Below are positions 36,643 to 45,920 of a stretch of 58,918 nucleotides of DNA, piece after piece (within the stretch, counting starts at the first letter, position 1; each line of letters starts with the position of its first letter). This stretch comes from Allomuricauda sp. (GTDB lineage: Bacteria > Bacteroidota > Bacteroidia > Flavobacteriales > Flavobacteriaceae), in the NCBI RefSeq assembly GCF_002699205.1, contig NZ_PABT01000022.1:1-58918 (forward strand), read 5' to 3'. Below the pieces are notes generated by a model that saw only the letters and a program-made list of their open reading frames with translations, had not been told where the DNA came from and made no database searches. The position numbers and the translations under genes were made by a program.

Positions 36643-37233
36643 TTATTGTTCGTTGTCCCTGGTATATTTTTCCAGAACTTTTCTTAGATGGATCCCGAAC
36701 TCTTGGTCAAGGGGACGGTTGTAAACCAAATTATTTTGTTCACAATAGGTTACGAATTTCGTATACCTATCTGCATTAAACTTCAAAACTTTATGATAGC
36801 CATCAATGGTGTCTATTTTTTGATTCTGTATTTTGCCGTCCCTTAGAGTGTACACGATTTTGAACCTTCTACTTTTTCTTTTGAGCGCTACATCAAGATA
36901 ATTGGTGTTTTCCTCAATTGTGGTAACTATATTGTCATTGGAGGTTATTTCTAGTAGTTTAATCTTGGAATCCATTTCCTTTCCCCATAAGATCCTGTCC
37001 ATTAATTGCTCTTTGTTCTCAATTTCCATGTACCCGCCCACATAGGTTTCAATATAGTTGTCTTCAATTAAGGCATCCACTTTTTCGGTATCGTAATTGT
37101 TTCTGGCACTGATATATGACCTTACAATGTCTTCGTTTTTTGATGCATTGCCTTTGGTGGAAGGGTTACCGGTAATTATCATAAACATGATAAGAGAAAA
37201 GGACGTTAATAAAGTGTTTGCCATATTCGCCAA
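36643..37233 (-). CDS. NTF2-like (SnoaL-type) exported protein
   Basis: A 196-residue protein with a hydrophobic N-terminus (LLTSFSLIMFMIITG) that may be a signal peptide. EDIVRSYISARNNYDTEKVDALIEDNYIETYVGGYMEIENKEQLMDRI is the helical cone entry of the NTF2-like/SnoaL fold, followed by strands with RRFKIVYTLRDGKIQNQKI. No catalytic His/Asp pair is obvious. The C-terminal 45 residues are helical and charged. Part of the AT-rich run of minus-strand genes; function unknown. Confidence 0.6.
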   Translation of the reverse strand: MANMANTLLTSFSLIMFMIITGNPSTKGNASKNEDIVRSYISARNNYDTEKVDALIEDNYIETYVGGYMEIENKEQLMDRILWGKEMDSKIKLLEITSNDNIVTTIEENTNYLDVALKRKSRRFKIVYTLRDGKIQNQKIDTIDGYHKVLKFNADRYTKFVTYCEQNNLVYNRPLDQEFGIHLRKVLEKYTRDNEQ

Positions 37234-37464
37234 ATTACGTACAAGGTGTTGGTATAGGATTGGTCATGTCGTTCGACATGTCCAATGTAGTGAAAACTAA
37301 CCGGATTGAAAATCTTTGTGCGTATTTGAAGCAAACCCCTTCAACCACCACTTGTGGGTATCGTACCTGACAAGGAGGGTGTAAATGGGGCAGGTCTCCA
37401 AAAAAGGCGACGCAGCATTTGCCTAAAGCTGTTTTTGATGGTTGGCTGTTGGCTTTTCTTTTTT

Positions 37465-38010
37465 CTATTTCGCCAATAATTCGTCTAGGGGCACTTTTGA
37501 CTTTTGATACCTCTCGGGCATTTGTAAAAATGGCTCCAGGGTAAAACTGAAAGTATTGCCCCCTTCAAAATTCCAATAATTGCCATTCAATTCCCCTGCT
37601 TTTGTTTTGAGGTTATGTTCGGGAATATGATTGATCGAATATTGATTTTTTTCTGGGTTATACCAAATTCCCAATGCCCGTAGACTCTCCTCGTTTGAAT
37701 ATTTTAGTGTTATTTTGGGCCTGATGGTGTTTTGAGTACCTGTAAGATCAAAACTTTTGACAGAAAAAGAATCCAAATCTTTTGCCCAAGGAGTGTTATT
37801 TTCTTTCCAATGGAATATATTATCCCATTGTTCCAATACCAATGTACTGTCTTTTCCTGATTGAATAACAGTAAATAGTCCTTCTTGAACGATTACAATT
37901 TCTTGTTTGTCGGGATGTACGGTAACCGTGGTTTTATCGGCAGCTATATGTCCCTTTTCAAATGCGAAAAAGGAAGTCAAGAGAAAGAAAAGTATTTTTA
38001 TTTGTTCCAT
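37465..38010 (-). CDS. Hypothetical exported protein
   Basis: A 181-residue protein not recognised by family. The N-terminus (MEQIKILFFLLTSFFAFEKG) looks like a signal peptide with a weak cleavage region. The body is mostly beta-strand-like and hydrophilic, with alternating charged residues, no Cys, and one pattern, YNPEKNQYSINHIPEHN, that may be a turn-rich loop. It lies in the AT-rich run of same-strand small genes, with a 231-bp gap to the NTF2-like gene. Confidence 0.55.
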   Translation of the reverse strand: MEQIKILFFLLTSFFAFEKGHIAADKTTVTVHPDKQEIVIVQEGLFTVIQSGKDSTLVLEQWDNIFHWKENNTPWAKDLDSFSVKSFDLTGTQNTIRPKITLKYSNEESLRALGIWYNPEKNQYSINHIPEHNLKTKAGELNGNYWNFEGGNTFSFTLEPFLQMPERYQKSKVPLDELLAK

Positions 38011-38236
38011 TTTTAAAGCTTATCGCCCGCCCGAACGTGCTGTACGGTGCAGGATGGTTTATTTTTTTTCCAGAGCAATATTATGAATATTTCCTGACAG
38101 GCGATTTTCAATTTTTAGATATCATAAATATGCACAGACCTTTCGGTTAGGCCCTTTTAAGCTATCCCTAAAAGTGAGCTGTTTATTGTGATGAGGTCAA
38201 CTTACAGCCCTAATCGGGTTTTGTTGTAATGCGTTT

Positions 38237-38680
38237 TTATTCGGTTTCTATATATATTTTTAGTTTTCTAAATAAGTCTTTTTCTTGAATTCGATATACC
38301 CACCAAAACCAAACAAGTCCAATCGGGAGGAGTCCATAAATCCAAAAAGGCAATGATTCATTTGAGAAAAGTCCGACCATAATGATAATAAGGAAAATAA
38401 GAGTAAATAAGAATAATTCAACACGAATTTTAGTGTTCAATTCCACTTTCGTTTTGCCGTATTCAGTTTCGGTCAATTTTGCGAATCCTTTTATTCCTTC
38501 TGTGGGAAGGTAATTGAAAATGAGAGTTCCGGCAGAAAAGTTTGACACAAACTTAAAAGTTGAGTTGTCAATCCATTCCAAACGGAAATCTCGCTCTTTT
38601 TTTAGACGAATTAACTCCCTTAATTCTGATGGTGTCCCGTCAAATTCGATTGAGTCATTAAGTGTTATTTTTTCAAGCAA
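38237..38680 (-). CDS. Hypothetical membrane protein
   Basis: A 147-residue protein with two predicted membrane helices near the C-terminus (ELFLFTLIFLIIIMVGLF and WIYGLLPIGLVWFWWVY) and an N-terminal soluble part of about 90 residues (SELRELIRLKKERDFRLEW). No family was recognised. Same strand and AT-rich composition as its neighbours; its start is preceded by the best-preserved copy of the degenerate spacer element. Confidence 0.5.
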   Translation of the reverse strand: MLEKITLNDSIEFDGTPSELRELIRLKKERDFRLEWIDNSTFKFVSNFSAGTLIFNYLPTEGIKGFAKLTETEYGKTKVELNTKIRVELFLFTLIFLIIIMVGLFSNESLPFWIYGLLPIGLVWFWWVYRIQEKDLFRKLKIYIETE

Positions 38681-39055
38681 TTCCAGTTTTGATTAAATGC
38701 ATTACAAACGGTCTTGTATATGATACGTTGCGTGTGTAAGCAACTAATTTAGCAAATACAAACCGAATAGAAAATCCGCGAGGATATTCGTAAGTAGGCA
38801 AGTAGAAACAATTTTTTTAACCATTGTGCCTGTTGCACAAGTTAATTGAAAAAGTGTTCGTCGATCATTGCCGATCGGGCGAAGGACTGTAACTTGTCGG
38901 TATGCAATGAAAAAAGTCAACATGTTCTTTTCTTGGTGTCCGGTCAATTGTCGTAAGTCCATTTACCCATTGGTCACCTTCGCGTGTGTTTTCCAAGGGC
39001 GTCGATCAACCCAAGGAACAATTGTCTCAATAGGGTGACCAGGGTGATGAATATT
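38681..39055. other. Gene-free spacer with repeat-like element
   Basis: About 375 bases with no credible gene. The plus strand reads CGGTCTTGTATATGATACG from 38708, then GTTGC-GTGTGTAA-GCAAC (an 18-base hairpin). Similar motifs lie before the starts of the neighbouring small genes. AATCCGCGAGGATATT also contains a short palindromic core. It resembles a recurrent flavobacterial intergenic element, but I cannot confirm this without a search. Confidence 0.4.
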
Positions 39056-39676
39056 TCAGTCATGGTAAAGTAGTTTGATTATGGTTTGCAACAGTGCCAG
39101 GGCCATGGCGGTCCTGCCCTCCGGTTTTTGTATGTGGTCGGCTTCAGTGGCATTGGAAAGAAACCCGGTCTCCAACAGGATGGAAGGGCAATGGCCATGG
39201 GTTTCCCGGAGAACTTGGAAGTTGGATTGCTTTATACCGCGCTTTTGGAGGCCCAATCGACATTGCAGACGCTCGGCCAAGCAGTGCGCCAGGGCATGGG
39301 ATCGCCCATCGGTTTCCTTATTGGACAGATAGATCTCAAAGCCTTGGGCCCGGTCGTTTGGTGAATGGTTGCAATGGATCGACACAAATGCATCGGCCTG
39401 GAGTGTTTGGGCAAGGCGGGCACGGTCGTTGAGGGAAACCAGGGTATCCCGGTAACGGGTCAGATAGATGTCCAGTCTGTTACCGAACAGGTCACGGTTC
39501 AATTGCAGGCATTGCCTGGCTATCCCCAGGGCCACTTCCTTTTCGGGGGTTCCGTTGGTCCCGATGGCCCCTGTATCGGGCCCGCCATGCCCGGGATCGA
39601 TCACTACAATGGGCCTTTGTGCCATGGCCAAGTGGAGGGAGAAAAGCAGTATGATGGAACCCAGTTGATGTTGCAT
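39056..39676 (-). CDS. N-acetylmuramoyl-L-alanine amidase (Amidase_3)
   Basis: A 206-residue exported amidase from ATG 39676, with signal peptide LGSIILLFSLHLAMA. A longer frame starts at 39730 but lacks a natural signal position. VVIDPGHGGPDTGAIG supplies the first zinc His; GTPEKEVALGIARQ contributes the Glu; ADAFVSIHCNHS has the second His; SILLETGFLSNATEAD carries the catalytic Glu. It cuts the stem peptide from muramic acid. Divergent from traE by about 247 bp and beside the transfer genes, it probably opens the wall for the conjugation channel. Confidence 0.9.
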   Translation of the reverse strand: MQHQLGSIILLFSLHLAMAQRPIVVIDPGHGGPDTGAIGTNGTPEKEVALGIARQCLQLNRDLFGNRLDIYLTRYRDTLVSLNDRARLAQTLQADAFVSIHCNHSPNDRAQGFEIYLSNKETDGRSHALAHCLAERLQCRLGLQKRGIKQSNFQVLRETHGHCPSILLETGFLSNATEADHIQKPEGRTAMALALLQTIIKLLYHD

Positions 39677-39742
39677 ATCCCAAAAAATGATATTTGAACA
39701 ATTTCCAATGAACCTTTGGTTTTGGTGCAAAAACCTTAATAA

Positions 39743-39762
39743 TTAACACCCCAAGGTGTTAA
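39743..39762. promoter_or_regulatory. Palindrome in the amidase-traE divergent region
   Basis: TTAACACC-CCAA-GGTGTTAA, perfect 8-bp arms around four bases, followed by five A. It stands midway between the divergent amidase start (39676) and traE start (39924), the place for an operator controlling the transfer operon. A regulator for it was not identified. Confidence 0.5.
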
Positions 39763-39923
39763 AAAATGTGATTAATGAAGCAGTTTTCCCATATCATTGG
39801 AAATTCCGCACCGGAATCCCCGCTGGACGGACCATCGACCCTCCTGTGGGGGTTTCGGACCATTCATCAATAACGCCCCGTTCCCGGGACAACCGGGACG
39901 GGAAGGCCAAAAAACGAACAGTC

Positions 39924-40217
39924 ATGAAAAAAACAAAAGAAGCGGTATTGTGGGGCGCCGCCCTGTCGGCCACCACATCCACCTATGCCCAGATCGGGGG
40001 CATCGAGGATTCGGTCAATGACATCTCGGATACCATACGGGCCATATTCCCGATTGTCCTTGCGGTCATCTTTCTGGTCGGTTTCCTCTTCAATGCAGGG
40101 CATTTCTTCGGGGAGAACGCCGACATCAAAAAAGGGATCACCCGTATTCTGGTCTTTGTGCTCATTGCAGGGGCCGTCGTGGGCATCTTCACCTATCTGG
40201 TCGGCATCACGGTCTAA
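39924..40217 (+). CDS. traE: TraE, DUF4134 conjugative membrane protein
   Basis: A 97-residue protein with an N-terminal signal-like part (AVLWGAALSATTSTYA) and two membrane helices (AIFPIVLAVIFLVGFLFNAG and GITRILVFVLIAGAVVGIFTYLV). It matches the DUF4134/TraE proteins of Bacteroidota conjugative transposons, counterparts of VirB2-like pilins. First gene of the plus-strand transfer operon, 30 bp before traF. Confidence 0.88.
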   Translation: MKKTKEAVLWGAALSATTSTYAQIGGIEDSVNDISDTIRAIFPIVLAVIFLVGFLFNAGHFFGENADIKKGITRILVFVLIAGAVVGIFTYLVGITV

Positions 40218-40247
40218 CTCCCATGGAAATTTTTATATCCCTTGCCT

Positions 40248-40538
40248 ATGAAACAGTTTGAAGTCTATCGAAACATCCGTGTGCGGGCCTTGATATTCGG
40301 GCTGCCCCTTGCCTATTTTGCCATGCTGATGATGGCCGTTGTCGCTTCCCTGATGGCGGTCATCTTCTCCTTGGACCTGGTGCTCCTCTTTGCGGCGGTC
40401 CTGGGCAATGCCCTGTTCTACGGCGTTCTCCTCAAGCTGGCCGGTGATCCTGGCCTGCTGCATATGGGACCTCCGTTCCCACATGGTATCTCCAATAAAA
40501 AAATAACGTTCCATGGCGACGATGGTCAACATACATGA
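40248..40538 (+). CDS. traF: TraF, DUF4133 conjugative membrane protein
   Basis: A 96-residue protein from ATG 40248, like the DUF4133/TraF proteins (VirB3-like). EVYRNIRVRALIFGLPLAYFAMLMMAVV and MAVIFSLDLVLLFAAVLGNALFYGVLL form the two membrane helices. The 3' end overlaps the traG start by 26 bp, which couples their translation, as in other VirB3/VirB4 pairs. Confidence 0.87.
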   Translation: MKQFEVYRNIRVRALIFGLPLAYFAMLMMAVVASLMAVIFSLDLVLLFAAVLGNALFYGVLLKLAGDPGLLHMGPPFPHGISNKKITFHGDDGQHT

Positions 40539-42948
40539 GCGGTACCCGATCGTGGACATGGACCGGAACAGGGTCCTGGCCAACAATGGGAACATTGCCT
40601 ATGCGTACAGGGTGGAACTGCCCGAGATCTATTCCCTGTCCGAGACTGATTTCGAGGAACTCCATGGTCTGTGGTACCAGGCTTTCAAGTCCCTTCCGGT
40701 GGGCACATTGGTCCACAAGCAGGACATCTACCGCAGGGCGTCGTACGATGCCCGGGCATTGCCGGACCGTACTTTTCTGGAACGTGCGACCCGAAGCCAT
40801 TTTGCTGGCAGGGAGTACCTCTCCCATGAGTCCCTGATCTTTTTTATCTGGCCCGGGAACAAGGATATCAACCGTGCAGCTTTGATCAATCCCTTTGCCA
40901 GGGTCCCCAAAAAGTTGCCGTCGGCCCTTGGGGAGCGGGCGGAGACCTTCGGCAAAGCGGTACGGGATGCCGTCGGGTTCCTCAACAACTCCCCAAAGCT
41001 TGCACTGGTACCCCTCGACCCCTCGGCCATGGTCCGGTTTACCGATGCCTATTTCAACGGGTTCAACGAGGGGTTCGATACGGACATGGTTTTGGGAAGG
41101 GACGGGATGAGGGTCGGTGACCATTGTTTTGGGGCCATGGCGGTGAACAACGAGACCTGTTTCGGGGATGTGGTGCGGACCAGCAGGCCCAACGAGCGGT
41201 ATACCGCGGACGGGTTTTTGTTCCACCAAGGGTTTATCGACGGATTTGGGCTGACCTTTCCCGGGAACCATATCGTCAACCAGATCGTCCATTTGGATGA
41301 CCGCCACAAATGGCGCAAACTGCTGGAGAGGCGGTTGGAGGAACTTTCCAAGAGCGCCAATTTCGGTTCGAGGAACAAACTGTTCTATGACAGGGTATCG
41401 GATACGCTGTCCAAGCTCAACCGGGACGATTCGGCATTGATCGTCCGGGGGCAGTTGAACCTGGTGTTCTGGTCCGGGGAGGGACTGGACCGGACCATTT
41501 CCGACCTATCCGCCCGCTTCAAGGAGCTTGACATACGGCCGTACCGCCCGATTGGGAAGGCCCGCGTCCACTACGTCCTGAACAGCTACCCCCTGTTCTC
41601 CTCCAATTTTGCGGACACTGACCTATATGTGACCGATCTCAAGCACGCCCTTTGTCTATGGATCAATTCCACCAATTATCGATCGGATGCCCGAGGGATC
41701 GTCTTCAATGACCGTTTGTGCAACATACCCGTGGTAAAGGATGTTTGGGACGAGGGGAAACGTCGCATCAAGGCACGGAACTTTGCCGTGTTCGCCCCCA
41801 CGGGGGAGGGCAAGTCCTTTTTGGCCAACCACATCCTTCGGCAATTTTTTGAGCAGGGCGTCCGTCTGGTGGTCATCGACCTGGGCGGCAGTTATGCCAA
41901 GTTTGCCCAATTGTACCCTGACCAACATGTCATCCTCAAGTACGAACCGGGCAAGAACCTGGGAATCAACCCGTTTTACAGGTCCCCCGGGGAGCGTGTC
42001 ACCCCTGAATGGCTGGAGGACCTGACGGTCTTCCTGATGGAGCTCTATGCCTCTGGGGCCAAAGGGACCAAAGCGGAGGAAGTCGCCCTGAAGAAGGTCC
42101 TCCGTTCCTATTACGAAAGGGTCGGGGAGGGACATTCCTTGGAGGGGCTGTACACGTACATCCAAGGGCACCGGGAATCCCTGTTGGAAGCTTTGGGCAT
42201 CGACCCGGATTGTTTCGACCTTGCCAATTTCCTCCACATCCTTTCCGAATATGTGGGCGATGGGATCTATGCTTTTCTCTTCAGGGCGGGGAAGGACCGA
42301 TCCCATCGTTTGGAGGACAAGCGTCTCATCATTTTTGAGTTGGACGAGGTCAGGGACAACCGGGAGGTCCTGTCCGTGATGTTGAAGCTCATCAAATCGG
42401 CCATTCAGCGCACCATTTGGCGGAACCGATCGGAGCGGGGCATCATCCTATTTGACGAGTTTGCCAAACAGCTCAAGTTCGACAATGTGCTGGAGAGCGT
42501 GGAGTTCTATTACCAGGCGATCCGGAAGCAGAACGGGGCCATCGGCATTGTCCTGCAGTCCATCAACCAATTGCCCCAAAACCCCACATCGGCCACCATC
42601 CTGGAGAACACCCAGGTCATTTACAGCCTGCGGAACGAAAAGGGGTACGGGGCATTGCGGGAACGGCTCAACCTGAGCGCCCACGACCTGGACCAGCTCA
42701 GGTCTATCAGAAATGACCTGAAGGGTCGGAGGAAGTACACCGAGATCTTTATCAAGATCGGATCGGAGAGCAATATCTACCGATTGGAGGTGCCCCCGGA
42801 GGCCCATGCGGCCTACCTTACCGACGGTGCCGAAAACGAGGCCCTCATGGCCCTATATGAAAGGACCCGTGACATGGAACAGGCCATCAAGGAATTCATT
42901 GACCCGAAAAAACGACAACATGAAGACAATAAAGGGACAAACATTTAG
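40513..42948 (+). CDS. traG: TraG, VirB4-type conjugation ATPase
   Basis: An 811-residue ATPase of the TraG family of conjugative transposons (VirB4). The N-terminal 400 residues form the family-specific domain. Walker A, APTGEGKSFLANHIL, is at about 428-442 (Lys434); Walker B, RGIILFDEFAKQL, at about 640; NPTSATILENTQVIYSLRNEKG follows with the polar nucleotide-sensing region. It powers assembly of the secretion channel and works with TraJ and the coupling protein at 49082-50710. It overlaps traF at the start and traI at the end. Confidence 0.93.
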   Translation: MATMVNIHERYPIVDMDRNRVLANNGNIAYAYRVELPEIYSLSETDFEELHGLWYQAFKSLPVGTLVHKQDIYRRASYDARALPDRTFLERATRSHFAGREYLSHESLIFFIWPGNKDINRAALINPFARVPKKLPSALGERAETFGKAVRDAVGFLNNSPKLALVPLDPSAMVRFTDAYFNGFNEGFDTDMVLGRDGMRVGDHCFGAMAVNNETCFGDVVRTSRPNERYTADGFLFHQGFIDGFGLTFPGNHIVNQIVHLDDRHKWRKLLERRLEELSKSANFGSRNKLFYDRVSDTLSKLNRDDSALIVRGQLNLVFWSGEGLDRTISDLSARFKELDIRPYRPIGKARVHYVLNSYPLFSSNFADTDLYVTDLKHALCLWINSTNYRSDARGIVFNDRLCNIPVVKDVWDEGKRRIKARNFAVFAPTGEGKSFLANHILRQFFEQGVRLVVIDLGGSYAKFAQLYPDQHVILKYEPGKNLGINPFYRSPGERVTPEWLEDLTVFLMELYASGAKGTKAEEVALKKVLRSYYERVGEGHSLEGLYTYIQGHRESLLEALGIDPDCFDLANFLHILSEYVGDGIYAFLFRAGKDRSHRLEDKRLIIFELDEVRDNREVLSVMLKLIKSAIQRTIWRNRSERGIILFDEFAKQLKFDNVLESVEFYYQAIRKQNGAIGIVLQSINQLPQNPTSATILENTQVIYSLRNEKGYGALRERLNLSAHDLDQLRSIRNDLKGRRKYTEIFIKIGSESNIYRLEVPPEAHAAYLTDGAENEALMALYERTRDMEQAIKEFIDPKKRQHEDNKGTNI

Positions 42949-43525
42949 GAAAATTTCCCCCATATGGGCATTTGCGCTCACTTCCGCCATGTTACTGCCA
43001 GCAGGCGCCGCCTGCCAGGGGATGCCGGTATATGACAATACCAACTTCATCACCTTGGGCAAACAATTGGTGGAGTCCGCCAAGCAGACCGCCGAACTCC
43101 TGAAAATGGTGGAGGAGCTGCATGCCGTGCGGGAAAAGATCGAGAAGGTGAACAATGCCGTGAAGCAGTACCAAGCGGTCCGGGACATCACGGTGAACAA
43201 CGAGCGGCTCTTCGAGATGGTCCGCGATGACCTCAGGGAGGTGCTGGACTCCCCTTATATCCATGGTGATGAAGTGGAGACCATATCCAATGCCTTCAAC
43301 GGTATCATGGAGCATTCCCTGGACCAATTGGATTTTATGGGGCAGGTGATCAGCAATGGTTTCCTGAACATGACCGACGCCGAACGGCTGGATATCCTGG
43401 AGGCCCAACGGGAGGATTCCCGTAAGATGCTGGCCGATATACGGCACAGGAAAAAGCGGTATGACTTGATCATCTCGTTTCGGAAGATGCAGGCCCTGAT
43501 CAGGGACCGTGAAACGAACCATTGA
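42920..43525 (+). CDS. traI: TraI, DUF4141 conjugative protein
   Basis: A 201-residue exported protein from ATG 42920; an upstream extension lies inside traG. Signal peptide IWAFALTSAMLLPAGAACQG with a likely lipobox or cleavage site, then a coiled-coil body (KQTAELLKMVEELHAVREKIEKVNNAVKQYQAV) as in DUF4141 (VirB5-like) proteins. The start overlaps traG by 29 bp. The stop TGA shares its last A with the next ATG. Confidence 0.82.
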   Translation: MKTIKGQTFRKISPIWAFALTSAMLLPAGAACQGMPVYDNTNFITLGKQLVESAKQTAELLKMVEELHAVREKIEKVNNAVKQYQAVRDITVNNERLFEMVRDDLREVLDSPYIHGDEVETISNAFNGIMEHSLDQLDFMGQVISNGFLNMTDAERLDILEAQREDSRKMLADIRHRKKRYDLIISFRKMQALIRDRETNH

Positions 43526-44361
43526 TGACCGGCGCCATGGGACTTGAATATATGGATGCGGTATTTAGGACGATCATGGACAGTGGTTTTGCCACCTATA
43601 CCATTGGGGGGATGAAGGCCTTGGCGGTACTGTTCTTTTTGGTCAACATCATCAAAAAGTACCAGGAGGGCGGGACTTCCCCAACGGGGTTTACCTGGGG
43701 ACTGGCCCCCGGCGATCTGATCAAGGACTTTGCGGTGGTGTTGGTGGTGCTGTTCTCCACGGAAGTGTTGGGCGCCTTTGATGCCGTCTTGGTGGCCATT
43801 GAGGACCGGTACCGGGACACGGCCCCCGACCTTTTGCCCCTGTCGCTCCAGGAGATGGAGCTCGAGGAGGAGACCGGGCTGTTCGATGCGGCCACCAAGG
43901 CCATGGCCCTGCTCTATGAATGGTTGGCGACCCCGTTCATGGGGCTTCGGACCCTGGCTTGGGCCGGCAGTTTGGTCCTATGGGTGCTGGACCTTTTCAT
44001 CTACCCGCTCTTTTTGGCCGAACGCTATTTTATCCTTGGGGTGATGCAGGCCTTTTTCCCATTGGTGATCAGTATGGCGGTCTTTGAGAGGTTCCGGGAA
44101 ATGGGGTACCGTTTCTTCCGGTTGTACGCGGCCGTTTATATGATCGTGCCGGCCTTTTTTCTGGTCAATGTATTTGTCAATGCCCTTTACAGGGAGGTAA
44201 CGGACCATTTTTGGCCCAACCTGTTCGGGACGGACTATGGCGGCGAGCTGTTCGCGCCCTTGGTCGAACTGGCGGGTATAGGGTTCATCGTACTGCTGAA
44301 GTTCAAGCTCTATAAGCGTGCGACGACCTTCACCTTCCGGCTTTTTGCCGGTGGAGCCTAA
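43525..44361 (+). CDS. traJ: TraJ-like conjugative transposon membrane protein
   Basis: A 278-residue polytopic membrane protein from ATG 43525, overlapping the traI stop by one base. About six hydrophobic segments are visible, including YTIGGMKALAVLFFLVNII, LIKDFAVVLVVLFSTEVLG, WAGSLVLWVLDLFIYPLFL, FFPLVISMAVFERF and YAAVYMIVPAFFLVNVFVNAL. It corresponds to TraJ (VirB6-like) by position and topology, but is shorter than the usual TraJ of about 330 residues. No TraL-like gene follows traK. Confidence 0.8.
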   Translation: MTGAMGLEYMDAVFRTIMDSGFATYTIGGMKALAVLFFLVNIIKKYQEGGTSPTGFTWGLAPGDLIKDFAVVLVVLFSTEVLGAFDAVLVAIEDRYRDTAPDLLPLSLQEMELEEETGLFDAATKAMALLYEWLATPFMGLRTLAWAGSLVLWVLDLFIYPLFLAERYFILGVMQAFFPLVISMAVFERFREMGYRFFRLYAAVYMIVPAFFLVNVFVNALYREVTDHFWPNLFGTDYGGELFAPLVELAGIGFIVLLKFKLYKRATTFTFRLFAGGA

Positions 44362-44390
44362 GGTCCATGGATTTTTGAAAACAGACCGTT

Positions 44391-45008
44391 ATGAAAAAAG
44401 TATACAAAAACATTACGGACATACTGCGCCTAAACCGCTTTGTCGTGTTGGCCGTGGTCGTTTTCTGCCTGATCACGAGCGGGCTTTCCCTGGGGATGTT
44501 GTACCGCCACCAGGAGCGCATGTTGAACTCCGTCTTTGCGATAGGCACCGACGGTACGATCGTGCCCTTGGAGCTGGTGGACCAACGGGAAAAAAGGGAG
44601 GTGGAGGCCATGGCCCATATCGACCGTTTCCATCGGCTCTTTTATGGCATGGACCCTACCAATTACCGGGACCATTTGGAAAAGGCCCTGTGGTTGGGGG
44701 ATGCCACGGTGGATGCCATTTACCGGGAGAAACGGTCGGATGGGGTCTACAACCGTTTGCTACAGTTCTCCCTGCGGCAGGAGATCACACAGGTGGACAT
44801 TGCGCTTGACCTGGAGAGCGAGCCCTATGGTTTCCGGGCGAGGACCCGGTTTGAGGTCCATCGGGGAACGGTGACGGATTACTACCAGCTGGACACCTCG
44901 GGCGAGCTCATTGCCGTGGAGCGGAACTTTCCCCACAATCCCCATGGCCTATTGATCACCAATTTCTATGAGGATTCCCTTCGCAAACTCGAACCACAAA
45001 ACCCATAA
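44391..45008 (+). CDS. traK: TraK, VirB8-like conjugative protein
   Basis: A 205-residue protein with one membrane helix near the N-terminus (FVVLAVVVFCLITSGLSLGML) and a periplasmic NTF2-like domain of VirB8 type. The pattern VEAMAHIDRFHRLFYGMDPTNYRDHLEKALWLGDATVDAIY and RTRFEVHRGTVTDYYQLDTSGELIAVERNFPHNPHGLLITNF identifies Bacteroidota TraK. It ends one base before the traM start. Confidence 0.9.
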   Translation: MKKVYKNITDILRLNRFVVLAVVVFCLITSGLSLGMLYRHQERMLNSVFAIGTDGTIVPLELVDQREKREVEAMAHIDRFHRLFYGMDPTNYRDHLEKALWLGDATVDAIYREKRSDGVYNRLLQFSLRQEITQVDIALDLESEPYGFRARTRFEVHRGTVTDYYQLDTSGELIAVERNFPHNPHGLLITNFYEDSLRKLEPQNP

Positions 45009-45009
45009 A

Positions 45010-45909
45010 ATGACCATGAAACTGGAAAAGCGACAACTGTTGTTCATCGGGGCGCTGGCGAGCCTTTGCGGGTTCATCGTGCTCTATGCCCTGTCCATGG
45101 ACCGTGGCCCCAAGGACGGGCAGCTGCAACGGCCCGGTGTCCCCGAACTGGAAGGGGAGCCCAAGGAGTACGGTTCCAAACTGGAGGCCGTGGATGCCAT
45201 CAGGGAGGAAAGGGAAAGGCCCAAGCCCGGTCTCTACGGGGAAGGCCCCGTGGGTCCCACGGGGACCCATGACCCGCTATGGCAAGAAAGGGAGCGCCGG
45301 CGTATCGTGGACAGCATCTACAGGGAAGGGCGGATCGACTATGGAAAGGGAAGCTACCGAAGGCCCAAAAGGGAAGCGGGAGTGGACACCAAGGCCGGGA
45401 CCCCCGCCCCAGCACCGTCCCCAGAACCCATTGACTTTTCAAAGGCCCATACCGCTTTCTTTGGTTCCGACCCTATCAGGAGGGACAGTGTCCATCCACC
45501 CGTTGCGATCCTGGCCATGGTCAATGGGGAGCAGCGGGTACGGGCCGGGGACCGTCTGGAGCTTCGGTTGGGGGAGGACGTCGAACTGGGGGGAAGGGTC
45601 TTTCCCCGCAACACTCTGCTCTATGGCCTGGTCTCCCTTGGCCCCAACCGGGTCTATGTGTCCATCGACCAAATCGGCCGGCACCCTGTCGGTTGGAAGG
45701 CCCATGACCTTTTGGACGGTAGGGAGGGCATCTATGTGGAGCACGGTTACCGGGAGGAGGCCGCGCGTGAAGTGCTGGACGATGCCGTGCGGGACATCAA
45801 CCTACCGGGCATGCCCCAATTGGGGGGCATCAAACGGGTGTTCCAACGTTCCAACCGCATGGTGCGGGCGACCATCCATGACGGCTATCGACTTATCCTC
45901 AAACCCTAA
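45010..45909 (+). CDS. traM: TraM, VirB10-like conjugative protein
   Basis: A 299-residue protein from ATG 45010. An N-terminal membrane helix (QLLFIGALASLCGFIVLYAL) is followed by a Pro/Gln-rich periplasmic linker (KAGTPAPAPSPEP) and a C-terminal domain (PPVAILAMVNGEQRVRAGDRLELRLGEDVELGGRVFPRNTLLYGLVSLGPNRVYVSI) like conjugative-transposon TraM, the VirB10 counterpart. It is shorter than the roughly 400-residue CTnDOT TraM. TraL, normally between traK and traM, is absent. Confidence 0.85.
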   Translation: MTMKLEKRQLLFIGALASLCGFIVLYALSMDRGPKDGQLQRPGVPELEGEPKEYGSKLEAVDAIREERERPKPGLYGEGPVGPTGTHDPLWQERERRRIVDSIYREGRIDYGKGSYRRPKREAGVDTKAGTPAPAPSPEPIDFSKAHTAFFGSDPIRRDSVHPPVAILAMVNGEQRVRAGDRLELRLGEDVELGGRVFPRNTLLYGLVSLGPNRVYVSIDQIGRHPVGWKAHDLLDGREGIYVEHGYREEAAREVLDDAVRDINLPGMPQLGGIKRVFQRSNRMVRATIHDGYRLILKP

Positions 45910-45920
45910 AACCAAACCCT

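Noticed and set aside
38744..38962. 72-codon frame in the spacer upstream of the small membrane protein.
   Set aside because: It crosses the repeat-like element and has no recognisable pattern.
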